64,000 bases of DNA, taken from NCBI GenBank assembly GCA_963750295.1, contig CAVVPY010000002.1, forward strand, positions 21,906-85,905, given 5' to 3'. A program made the position numbers and the translations under genes. Below, in pieces: positions 10,153 through 18,364 of this stretch. The stretch's first letter is position 1. Each line of letters begins with the position of its first letter. This DNA is from CAVVPY01 sp963750295 (GTDB taxonomy: Bacteria > Actinomycetota > Actinomycetes > Mycobacteriales > Jatrophihabitantaceae). The notes below the pieces were generated by a model. That model was not told where the DNA came from. It saw nothing but the letters and a program-made list of their open reading frames with translations, and did not search any database.

Positions 10153-10865
10153 CGGCTTCCGGGCAGGTGAGCCACGGAGGGGTCGGCGAGCCGGAATCCG
10201 CGCCCGTACACGGTCTCGATCATGGCCGGGTCGCCGAGCTTGCGCCGCAGCGCTGCCAGGTGCACGTCGAGGACCTTGCGTGGGCCGTACCAGTGCTCGT
10301 CCCAGACGCGGTCGAAGATCTCTTCCCGGCTGACAACGCGCCCGGGCTCGAGGGCCAGGCAGGCAAGGATGTCGAACTCCTTGCCGGTGAGCGCAACCAG
10401 CTCGCCGGCCAGCTGCACCCGGCGTCCGGCGAGGTCGACGCACAGCTCGCCGTGCACGAGCGTGGCGGTTCCGCCGCCGGCGCGGCGTAACACCGCCCGC
10501 ATCCGTGCGGTCAGCTCCTCGAACCCGAACGGCTTGACGATGTAGTCATCCGCACCGGCGTCCAGAGCCTCTACCCGGTCGGCCTGCCCGCCCCGCGCCG
10601 TCACCACGATGATCGGAATCCGGCTGCGCAGCCGCAGTTGCCGGCACAGCGTCACCCCGTCCATGTCGGGCAAGCCCAGATCGAGCAGCAGCAGTCCGGC
10701 GTCGCGGTCGGCCAGCGCCGCCGCGCCGCTGCGAGCTACCTGCGCTACGCAGCCGGCTCGAGTCAGGCCCTTGGCGAGCTGGCTGCCGATCGCCTCGTCG
10801 TCCTCCACGATCAGCACCGACAAGCCCGCGAGTGCGGCGTTGACGGGATTGCCGGTGCCGGTCAC
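10149..10865 (-). CDS. OmpR/PhoB-family response regulator
   Basis: Cytoplasmic regulator, 238 residues from GTG 10865. The receiver domain shows the acidic pair VEDDEA, the phospho-Asp in LLLLDLGLPDMDG, the conserved Thr in VVTARGG and the Lys in YIVKPFGFEELTARM. The C-terminal winged helix has LTGKEFDILACLALEPGRVVSREEI and ends with TVYGRGFRL. GTG 10865 was chosen because it puts the first beta strand 14 residues in and stays clear of the divergent gene; GAGG lies just upstream. Its start faces that of the DoxX-Rieske gene 82 nt away. Confidence 0.92.
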   Translation of the reverse strand: MTGTGNPVNAALAGLSVLIVEDDEAIGSQLAKGLTRAGCVAQVARSGAAALADRDAGLLLLDLGLPDMDGVTLCRQLRLRSRIPIIVVTARGGQADRVEALDAGADDYIVKPFGFEELTARMRAVLRRAGGGTATLVHGELCVDLAGRRVQLAGELVALTGKEFDILACLALEPGRVVSREEIFDRVWDEHWYGPRKVLDVHLAALRRKLGDPAMIETVYGRGFRLADPSVAHLPGSR

Positions 10866-10946
10866 CGCCTCAAGGTACGGCCGGACGCTGGCACGGCGGT
10901 GAGCGGTGAACGAGTTCTTAGTAGTCCCGCCCGCAGGGTTGCTGGC

Positions 10947-12158
10947 ATGGCCGGCAAAAACATCGACACCGCTCCGCCGACGAACTGGGCGCGCCGACTG
11001 CGCGAGCCCGGCTGGCTGTTGCTGCCCCTGCGCGCCTTCCTGGGTGTCACGTTTGTCTACGCCGGCCTGCAGAAGCTGGCCAATCCCGACTACCTCAACC
11101 CGGCCAGCCCGACATCGGTGGCCGGGCAGATGCGCGCGCTGCAACATTCCAGCCCGATCGGGCCGCTGCTCGGATTCACCGTGCACGCCCCTTCCGTGGT
11201 CGGGCTGCTGATCGCCTTCGCCGAGTTGGCCGTCGGGATCGGCACCCTCGTCGGGCTCTACCCGCGGGTGGCCGCAGCCGGCGGGGCACTGCTGGCGCTC
11301 ACGTTCTTCCTGACCGTGTCCTGGAGCACGAGCCCGTACTACTACGGCGCCGACATCGTGTTCGTGTTCGCCTGGCTGACAATGCTCGGGTTCGGAACCG
11401 GCGGCGTGCTCAGCCTCGACGCCTGGCTGCGCAACCGGGCCCGGCGCCGACTACGGCTCGCGCCGGAACCAGCGACCGTGCCAATCTCCGCCGTTCGGTT
11501 GCGGCAGCTGTGTGCGCGCGGCGGATCCTGCGGCCTCGATACCGACGGGGAGTGCGCTCGGCTGCGGGGCTGCCCCATCTTCCCGGTCGGCGAGCCGCTC
11601 ACCCCCGCCAACCGCGCCGAGATCGACCGCCGCACCATCCTCAACACCGGCGCGGCGGCAGCAGTCACCGCAGCCGGCGCGCTCGCCCTCGGCGCCATCA
11701 CCGCCGTGCTGGGGCGGCTCGCCGGCGGTACCCGCCACCACGCCAACTTCGCGCTTCCCGCCGGGCCAGAACCGTCGTCACCGACCGCCCCGTCGAGGTC
11801 GCCACGGACGAGCCGATCCACCAGCCCAGCCGGATCTGGCGCCACCCCTACCGGCACCGCGATCGGCCCGGCGTCCGCTGTCCCCGTCGGGCAGGCACGA
11901 TCGTTCACCGATCCGGCCAGCGGCAACCCGGCCTGGATCGTGCACCCCACTGCCGCAACGTTCGTCGCCTTCAGCGCCGTCTGCACGCACGCCGGCTGTC
12001 CAGTCCAATACGAGCAGTCCAACGTCCAGTTCGTCTGCCCCTGCCACGGCGGGGTCTACGACGCACGCACCGGGCAAGTGCTGCAAGGACCGCCCCCCAG
12101 CCCCTTGCCGCAGATTCCGGTACACGTCGTCGCCGGCCAGATCCGGGTCGGCCCATGA
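10947..12158 (+). CDS. DoxX-like membrane domain fused to a Rieske iron-sulfur domain
   Basis: A 403-residue fusion. Residues about 20-150 are a four-helix DoxX/DoxD-type membrane domain (begins PLRAFLGVTFVYAGLQKLANP; charged YYYGADIVF near helix 4). A Cys-containing stretch follows (residues about 190-215: CARGGSCGL, CARLRGCP), then DRRTILNTGAAAAV at 226, which looks like a twin-arginine-type segment and membrane helix as in bc1 Rieske proteins. The C-terminal Rieske domain has CTHAGC at 345-350 and CPCHGG at 364-369, the complete 2Fe-2S ligand set. Probable role: electron transfer from a quinol or sulfur donor at the membrane. The next gene overlaps by 4 nt. Confidence 0.85.
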   Translation: MAGKNIDTAPPTNWARRLREPGWLLLPLRAFLGVTFVYAGLQKLANPDYLNPASPTSVAGQMRALQHSSPIGPLLGFTVHAPSVVGLLIAFAELAVGIGTLVGLYPRVAAAGGALLALTFFLTVSWSTSPYYYGADIVFVFAWLTMLGFGTGGVLSLDAWLRNRARRRLRLAPEPATVPISAVRLRQLCARGGSCGLDTDGECARLRGCPIFPVGEPLTPANRAEIDRRTILNTGAAAAVTAAGALALGAITAVLGRLAGGTRHHANFALPAGPEPSSPTAPSRSPRTSRSTSPAGSGATPTGTAIGPASAVPVGQARSFTDPASGNPAWIVHPTAATFVAFSAVCTHAGCPVQYEQSNVQFVCPCHGGVYDARTGQVLQGPPPSPLPQIPVHVVAGQIRVGP

Positions 12159-12787
12159 CCCTCACGCCGCCACGCCAGGTTGATTCCGGGGTCGAGGGCA
12201 ACAGCCGGCTGACCGCGGTCAACGGCATCGTCCTGCTCGTTCTACTCGCCGTCGAAGGCGTCACCATCCTCAGCATCGAGCAGCTGATCACGCTGCACAT
12301 CTTCCTCGGCGTGCTGCTCGTCGGACCGGTGCTGCTCAAGACCGCCAGCACCGGCTACCGCTTCGTCCGCTACTACAGCGGCGCCCGGCCCTACCGTTAC
12401 AAGGGCCCACCGCACCCGGTACTGCGGATCCTCGGGCCTGTGGTCATCGTCTCGAGCCTCGCCGTGCTCGGCACCGGCATCGCGCTCATTCCCGCCGGAC
12501 CGCCCCACCGCGAACCGCTGCTCACCCTGCACCAGGCCAGCTTCATCATCTGGCTTGTCGTCATGAGCATGCACGTGCTCGGCCACGTCGCCGAGGGCGC
12601 CCGAACCAGCTGGCGCGAACTGACCGACGCCCGCACCGCGCCCACTGCACGGCGCCGCCGTGTCCGCACCCTCGTTGTCGTACTGAGCCTGCTCGCCGGT
12701 GCCGGGCTGGCCACGGCGCTCCTGCCGGCAGCCCACCCCTGGATCAGTCGCCCGGGCGACCACTCCGAGCACCGCACGGGCCAGTAG
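12155..12787 (+). CDS. Four-helix cytochrome-b-like membrane protein
   Basis: About 210 residues with four hydrophobic segments (about 22-40, 46-62, 92-112, 128-146) and a fifth near 178-197. Histidines sit inside helices at positions 48, 126, 140 and 144 (LITLHIFLG, LLTLHQASF, MSMHVLGH), the pattern expected for bis-His heme b coordination in cytochrome b561 or DUF4405-type proteins. Its start overlaps the stop of the Rieske fusion (ATGA), so the two are likely partners in one complex. Heme binding is inferred from the histidine spacing. Confidence 0.72.
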   Translation: MTLTPPRQVDSGVEGNSRLTAVNGIVLLVLLAVEGVTILSIEQLITLHIFLGVLLVGPVLLKTASTGYRFVRYYSGARPYRYKGPPHPVLRILGPVVIVSSLAVLGTGIALIPAGPPHREPLLTLHQASFIIWLVVMSMHVLGHVAEGARTSWRELTDARTAPTARRRRVRTLVVVLSLLAGAGLATALLPAAHPWISRPGDHSEHRTGQ

Positions 12788-12966
12788 CTCGCCACCGGCG
12801 AACGGGCTCACCTACTTCGAGGTGAAAAATCTGGAAATCGGACGTAGCGTCTGGGTGCTTGCGTCGTTGAATCCATGCAGCGACAAGTAGTTGCCTGTGC
12901 TATCCGACCAGCGGTAGCCCTCATTCCGCGCCATCCGCGTGGCCGGGATGTCGTCCGGGAGGCGTC

Positions 12967-15105
12967 ATGACCTCGCACCACAAGTACGTCCGACTGTCGG
13001 GTGCCGCGCTGCTTGCGCTGGGCCTGGCGGTCGTCCCTGCGATCAGCGCTTCGACGGTCAGCTCGGCCGCCGGCACGGTGGCCTTCACCCCACCGCTGGT
13101 CCTCGCAGGTGGTGGCGCCGAGCCGAGCATCCGCAACGCTCCCGCGGGCCAGCGTGATCCAGCGGCCGCCTACATCTCGGCGCCCACGGGACTCGGCAGC
13201 AACTACTGGCGGGTCGACGAGATCCGTAACCGCGGGGGATCGCGCTCGATGAAGGGCAGCCCGCCCGTTCAGCCGGACCTCGGCACCGGTGGCGGCGACT
13301 CCGAGATCTCCGTCGGTCAGGTCGACCCCGTCACCGGATGTTCGGCGATCGCCTACTCAGGGCTGCACAACGCCGACCTCTTCAACAATTTCACCGTCGC
13401 TCAGTCGACCGACTGCGGGCGCAGCTTCAACCTGGCCAACCCTTATGCCACCCAGAACACACTGACCGACCGGCAGTGGCAGAGTTTCGACGGCGTCCAC
13501 ACCAATCACCTGATCTATCACAAGGTCGATACCGGTCAGATCGTCGACAGCATCTCCTACGACGGTGGCCAGACCTACCTCTCGGCCTCTCCGGACGGAG
13601 CGCGAGGCGTCATCGACGCCAACCACGCGTTCACGCTGCCGCAGAACCAGATCGGCAACATCGTCACCGACTACAGCCACCCGGTCAGCGGTCAGACCTA
13701 CCTCCTCAGCGGCGAGCAGGTGCACACGCTGTACGCCATCTTCGCCGGCACCCGCGACGCTGCCGACACCGTCGCTGCCCAGACCGACAGCGAATACAAC
13801 CACGTCGACACGGTCTACCTCGCCAAGTCGGTCGACGGCGGCCAGACGTGGACCGATTCGACCGTCTACAGCACTCCCCCCACGGCCCGGACCGAGCTGA
13901 ACATGCTGTTCCCCGTGGTCGCGGTCGACAGCACCGGCAACCTGTACGCGGCGTGGAGCGACACCTACAAGGTCCAGTACACGGTCTCGCGTGACGGCGG
14001 CGCGACGTGGAGCAAGCCGTACCAGGTCAACGACGACAACCGCGGCGCGAGCCCCGATGCCGGTCGGGCCGACATCTTCCCGTGGATCGCGGGCGGCGGA
14101 ACCGGCCGGCTCGACGTGGTCTGGTACCACGGCGAGGGCGGCAACACCAGCTACTACCGCAACCCCGGCACGGACGACGCGACGGACGGCACGACGATCT
14201 GGACCGTCGCCTTCGCCCAGTTGTTCAACGCGAATCGGACGAACACGAGGGGCGTACTGCTCCCCGCGCTGAAGTCCTACACGAACGCGGCGACACCGGC
14301 CATCCACAAGGGTTCGATCTGCAACAACGGCACGCTGTGCGACGTGGACGCGCCCGGTCTGAAGGGTGACCGGACGTTGCTGGACTTCTTCCAGGTGTCC
14401 ATCGACGACGCCGGTCGCGCCAACATCGCCTACGCGACCGACTACGACACCCCGGGTTCGGCCTCGACGGCCTACACACGGCAGAACGGCGGGCAGAGCG
14501 CATTGAACGGCCGGCGCATCGTCACCTACAACTTCGTGCCGCTACCGATGCCGACCGGCACGAGTTGCCCCGGGCCGCAGGTGCTGGACTTCGCAGGCGA
14601 CGCGCACGGCAGTGCCCAGGTCGGTGCGAACGCCGACAACGTCGAGACCCTCGACATCCTGAGCCTGGGCTTCGCCACGCCGGACGCCACCCATCTCGCA
14701 GTCACGATGACGCTGAAGAACCTGTCCGACATCCCGGCCGCCGGCACCGCGTCCAGCCTGTGGGACGGCTACTTCACCATCGGTGCCACGACGTACTACG
14801 TCGACGCGACCAGCAACGGTCCCGGGCTGCAGACCTACACGGTGGGCACGTACGCGGCCGGCGCGAAGACCCCGACCGGGACGCCCGCAGGCACGTTCAC
14901 ACCTGGCCCCAACGGGACGATCACCTGGGTCGTCGACCGCGCCGATCTTGGCTCGCCCCCGGACGGGACGGTCGCAACCGGTCCGTACGCCGATGACCAC
15001 GGCGCCTTCACCATTGCCGGCACCGGGCTGCACTACGTCGCCACGATCGACAAGGCGCCGGACGTGGGTACCGGTGCGCCCTACACGATCGGCGGCGCCT
15101 GCTAG
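12967..15105 (+). CDS. Secreted sialidase-like beta-propeller protein
   Basis: 712 residues with a Sec signal peptide (about 1-36: basic start, AALLALGLAVVPAISAST, AxA-type site). The body carries Asp-box repeats characteristic of sialidase/BNR propellers: SYDGGQTY, SVDGGQTW and SRDGGATW. A separate C-terminal beta domain of about 190 residues begins near CPGPQVLDFAGDA. The catalytic residues of true sialidases are not obvious to me, so it may be a carbohydrate-binding or non-catalytic propeller. A good ribosome site (GGGAGG) precedes ATG 12967. It stands alone and its stop overlaps the convergent gene by 4 nt. Confidence 0.8.
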   Translation: MTSHHKYVRLSGAALLALGLAVVPAISASTVSSAAGTVAFTPPLVLAGGGAEPSIRNAPAGQRDPAAAYISAPTGLGSNYWRVDEIRNRGGSRSMKGSPPVQPDLGTGGGDSEISVGQVDPVTGCSAIAYSGLHNADLFNNFTVAQSTDCGRSFNLANPYATQNTLTDRQWQSFDGVHTNHLIYHKVDTGQIVDSISYDGGQTYLSASPDGARGVIDANHAFTLPQNQIGNIVTDYSHPVSGQTYLLSGEQVHTLYAIFAGTRDAADTVAAQTDSEYNHVDTVYLAKSVDGGQTWTDSTVYSTPPTARTELNMLFPVVAVDSTGNLYAAWSDTYKVQYTVSRDGGATWSKPYQVNDDNRGASPDAGRADIFPWIAGGGTGRLDVVWYHGEGGNTSYYRNPGTDDATDGTTIWTVAFAQLFNANRTNTRGVLLPALKSYTNAATPAIHKGSICNNGTLCDVDAPGLKGDRTLLDFFQVSIDDAGRANIAYATDYDTPGSASTAYTRQNGGQSALNGRRIVTYNFVPLPMPTGTSCPGPQVLDFAGDAHGSAQVGANADNVETLDILSLGFATPDATHLAVTMTLKNLSDIPAAGTASSLWDGYFTIGATTYYVDATSNGPGLQTYTVGTYAAGAKTPTGTPAGTFTPGPNGTITWVVDRADLGSPPDGTVATGPYADDHGAFTIAGTGLHYVATIDKAPDVGTGAPYTIGGAC

Positions 15106-15545
15106 CCGGACGGGGTCAGCACCAGCACGCCCTCGAGCAAGCACGGTCCCTTCGCATGCAGTCGCACGCTCGCGCGCTGGCCCTTGCCGGTGAACGGCTG
15201 GTCGACCTCGGCCTCTTCCGAATCGCCGCCGTGCAGGGTGAACCCGGCCGCCGGCAGGCTCTGGGCCAGGAAGGCGGACGCCTGCTTGATCGACTGCGCG
15301 GTGGTGAACCGGATCTGATGTGACGCGCCGTTGACGGTGGTGTCGATGACGTTCAGCCCGGGCGGCACCGGCAGGCCCTGGGGGGTGATGGCCGGCCACG
15401 CGTCGGCTGCTGTGTCGGTCGGGCATGACGTTGCGCTCGTCGATGCCGCGGGCGACCCGGCCGGCTGCGAGGCGCTCGAACTACAGGCGGAGGTGGACAC
15501 GGTCACCGCGGCGACCCCGAGGGTGGCGATCCGGGCGAAGGTCAT
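15102..15545 (-). CDS. Small exported protein of unknown function
   Basis: About 147 residues from ATG 15545. It has a signal peptide (MTFARIATLGVAAVTVSTSAC) ending in TSAC, a weak lipobox, so it could be a lipoprotein. A Ser/Ala-rich linker and a compact domain with two cysteines (TSCPTD and KGPCLLE) follow. I do not recognise the domain. It is convergent with the sialidase-like gene and overlaps its stop. Confidence 0.65.
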   Translation of the reverse strand: MTFARIATLGVAAVTVSTSACSSSASQPAGSPAASTSATSCPTDTAADAWPAITPQGLPVPPGLNVIDTTVNGASHQIRFTTAQSIKQASAFLAQSLPAAGFTLHGGDSEEAEVDQPFTGKGQRASVRLHAKGPCLLEGVLVLTPSG

Positions 15546-15717
15546 CAGAACATCCTCGGGCACCGACGCGGCTTCGGAAACTCAGACGCGCGCGAAACGC
15601 GGGAATTGGGCTGAGATTGCCGCTCTTGTGCAGGTGCCGAAACGGTACTAATCTCGCCGCCACTCCCGGCCCTGCCGGCGCCGGGTGGCTACCCTGACAC
15701 CCGCGGGGAGGGACGTC

Positions 15718-16707
15718 ATGGCTCACTTCACCACGTCCGCGAAAAGGTATCGAGAAGGAACGGCCTTCGACGGCTTCGGTGGCGATGACCTCGAACCCGT
15801 CCCGGCAGGGACCAGCCTGGCGCGGACCGCCCCGCCGGCGCTGCCGGACAGCGACGGGACGGTGCGGCCGTTCCTCTTCTGGGACACCGGCCGTCGGCTG
15901 ACCTCGAAGTCGCGCGTGCGCTGGACGTTCAATCACCCGGAGAACTGGGCGACGTGGAACGCCGTGGCCTGGTACGGAACGGCCGGTAACGGGCCCGGCG
16001 AACCCACGTGGTCCTTCGACGCCTTCTGGGTGGGTAACGGCACCCTGGACCCCACGCCGATCGATGCCGGCGCGAGCACGTTCACGAACGGCCCGAACCC
16101 CGGTGACGTCGCCTATCCGTGGATGGGCAACGACCGCCAGGTACGCACCGAATGGGGCGACAACACGGTGCGTGCGAAGGACCATCTGCAACGTCTGGCG
16201 ACCGATCCGCTGTTGAACTTCTCGGACCTGCTGCAACTTCGAGCCGGCGGTGACACGGTCGGAGAATTCGACGAGAACGACGACGGCATCCCAGCCGGGA
16301 GCAGCGGCCCGACCGGCCTCGCCGGCGTCGGCTCGCAGCAGATCGTGCTCGGTCACAACAGCGGCGGCACGGTGATGGCGGCCTACGTCCAGCCGGTCGG
16401 GTCACACCGCCACTTCTTCATCGACGAACTCATCGCGCTCGTCACCGGCCTCGGTTTCCTGCCGCCGGACAAGGGCGACCCGTCGCCCGACGACATCATC
16501 CGGCTCAAGCTCATCGCCGAATCGCTCGACCTGGTGCGTGGCGAGCGGCCCAGCGAGATCGACGCGTTCGAAGGGCTGGTCGGCGCCGCGGCGCAGATGG
16601 ACGCGAGCACGTTGCGGCGGACGATCGCCGGCACCCAAGCGACCCTGCTGCGCGGCGAGGCGGCGCTCAAGTCGATGCAGGCGATGGCCGCCAAGCTGGA
16701 CGGGTAG
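15718..16707 (+). CDS. Unknown protein paired with a radical SAM enzyme
   Basis: 329 residues from ATG 15718, chosen for the GGAGGGAC ribosome site; a longer reading from 15685 is less likely. No signal peptide and no family I recognise. The N-terminal half is rich in aromatic residues (RPFLFWDTGRR, RVRWTFNHPENWATWNAVAW, TWSFDAFWVGNG); the C-terminal 100 residues look helical. The radical SAM gene starts 6 nt after its stop, so they form an operon and the protein may be its substrate, its partner or a binding scaffold. That link is inferred from spacing only. Confidence 0.7.
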   Translation: MAHFTTSAKRYREGTAFDGFGGDDLEPVPAGTSLARTAPPALPDSDGTVRPFLFWDTGRRLTSKSRVRWTFNHPENWATWNAVAWYGTAGNGPGEPTWSFDAFWVGNGTLDPTPIDAGASTFTNGPNPGDVAYPWMGNDRQVRTEWGDNTVRAKDHLQRLATDPLLNFSDLLQLRAGGDTVGEFDENDDGIPAGSSGPTGLAGVGSQQIVLGHNSGGTVMAAYVQPVGSHRHFFIDELIALVTGLGFLPPDKGDPSPDDIIRLKLIAESLDLVRGERPSEIDAFEGLVGAAAQMDASTLRRTIAGTQATLLRGEAALKSMQAMAAKLDG

Positions 16708-16713
16708 CCGGAC

Positions 16714-18276
16714 ATGCGGCGCGTCCTGCTCGTCGGTTACGAGGACCAGGACAACCTCGGCATCCGCTACCTGTCCAGCCGGTTGCTGCAGGACGGTCAC
16801 CACACCCGCATCGTCGCGTTCGGCACCGACCCGGGGCCGTTGCTTGCCGTCATCCGGGACGAGCGTCCGGATGTGGTGGGGTTCTCGCTGATCTTCCAGT
16901 ACATGGTGCCGGAGTTCTCGACGGTGATCCGCGCCCTGCGCGCCGCCGGCGTCACCGCTCACTTCACGATCGGCGGCCACTACGCCTCCTTCGAGCCCGA
17001 GGAGTTGCTCCGGCAGATCCCCGACCTTGATTCGGTCGTTCGGTTCGAGGGTGAGGACACCCTGGCCGAACTGGTCGCGAGGCTCGACGACGAGGGCTGG
17101 CGCGAGATCGCCGGGATCGCCTGGACGGACGCGGCCGGGGTGCACCTCAACCCGCCCCGCACGGGCGGCACCGCGATCGACGGCCTGCCCGAGCCGGATC
17201 GCCGAGACGTGGACTACCGCGGGCAGGAACTGCCGACCGCGTCGGTGCTCGCCTCCCGCGGCTGCCCGTGGAAATGCGCGTTCTGCTCGATCATCACCTT
17301 CTACGAGGGCAACGGGACGAAGGGCCGCCGCCGCCGCGACCCGATCCGCGTGGTGGACGAGATCGAGTACGTCGTGCGGCAGCGCGGGGCGCGGCTCATC
17401 CTGTTCCAGGACGACGACTTCCTCGCCGGCGGCCCGGCGGCCAAGCGGTGGGCGCACGCGATCGCGGCCGAGCTGGTCGGGCGTGGGCTGGCCGAACAGC
17501 TGCGCTTCAAGATCGCCTGCCGTTCGGACGAATGCAGCGTCGAGGCGCTCGAGCCGCTGGTGGCGGCCGGGCTGTGCCACGTGTACCTCGGCGTCGAGTC
17601 CGGCGATGCGGATGACCTGCTGTCGCTGAACAAACTGCTCGAGGCCGAGGCACACGTCCGCGCCGGGAAGGTGCTGCGCGAGCTCGACCTGAGCTTCGAC
17701 TTCGGTTACATGCTGCTCGAGCCGTGGTCGACGATGGCGAGCGCGCGGCGAAGCTCGACCTTCCTGCGGGAGTTCTCGGCCGACGGCTGGGTGTCGGCCG
17801 GCTTCTGCCGGACGCTGCCCTACGTCGGGACGCCGATCGAAGCGCGGCTGCGCGCCGAGGGCAGGCTGGTAGGCCCGGCGCTCGATGCCGAGTACCGCTT
17901 CCTCGACCCGCGGGTGGACGTGCTCTGGGACTTCTGCCTGATGGCCTTCGAGGGTCGCAACACGGGCAAGAACGCGACGTGGAATGCGCTGCGCGGGCTG
18001 CTGTTCGACACGCATCTCGACCTGCCGGGGCGCCCTCGCGACCGTGGGCGCGACGAGGCCGTGCGGGCGCTGGTCCGTGCGTCGAACGGGATCATGCTCG
18101 ACGTGCTGGACGCGGCGATCGACCTGATCGACGCCGGCGCAGCCGTGACGCGCGAGGATCCCGAACTGCTCGAGCTGGCCCGGCTCGCGCGCCGCGAGGA
18201 CGCCGCGGTGCGGCGGCAGATGCACGAGATGGTCCGCGTCGAGATGGCGTCGGTCTACCAGGCACTGTTCCGCTGA
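16714..18276 (+). CDS. B12-binding-domain radical SAM protein
   Basis: 520 residues. The N-terminal cobalamin-binding Rossmann domain (about 1-135) begins RRVLLVGYEDQDNLGIRYLS and contains RPDVVGFSLIFQ. The radical SAM core follows, with the cluster motif CPWKCAFC (CX3CX2C) near residue 185 and the SAM-binding strand LILFQDDDF. The C-terminal 150 residues are specific to this subfamily. Such enzymes perform radical methylations or rearrangements; the exact reaction is unknown. A GEGD-like FEGEDT segment precedes the core, as in many members of this group. It is the second gene of a two-gene unit with an unknown protein. Confidence 0.88.
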   Translation: MRRVLLVGYEDQDNLGIRYLSSRLLQDGHHTRIVAFGTDPGPLLAVIRDERPDVVGFSLIFQYMVPEFSTVIRALRAAGVTAHFTIGGHYASFEPEELLRQIPDLDSVVRFEGEDTLAELVARLDDEGWREIAGIAWTDAAGVHLNPPRTGGTAIDGLPEPDRRDVDYRGQELPTASVLASRGCPWKCAFCSIITFYEGNGTKGRRRRDPIRVVDEIEYVVRQRGARLILFQDDDFLAGGPAAKRWAHAIAAELVGRGLAEQLRFKIACRSDECSVEALEPLVAAGLCHVYLGVESGDADDLLSLNKLLEAEAHVRAGKVLRELDLSFDFGYMLLEPWSTMASARRSSTFLREFSADGWVSAGFCRTLPYVGTPIEARLRAEGRLVGPALDAEYRFLDPRVDVLWDFCLMAFEGRNTGKNATWNALRGLLFDTHLDLPGRPRDRGRDEAVRALVRASNGIMLDVLDAAIDLIDAGAAVTREDPELLELARLARREDAAVRRQMHEMVRVEMASVYQALFR

Positions 18277-18364
18277 CGTTGACGCCCCGAGCGTGAACGC
18301 GCTGCGGCACGACACGCCGGGACGGCTGCCGCAGCCGGTGCACAAATCGCGGTGCTCGTAGCGC

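Noticed and set aside
11750..11910. Frame break inside the DoxX-Rieske gene
   Set aside because: The Pro/Ser/Arg-rich text looked odd, but the frame stays open and the alternative frame shows no Rieske-like sequence; it reads as a linker.
16402..18345. Long open frame (647 codons) on the minus strand
   Set aside because: It lies antisense to the radical SAM gene, has Arg/His/Asp-rich composition and no motifs; typical of GC-rich shadow frames.
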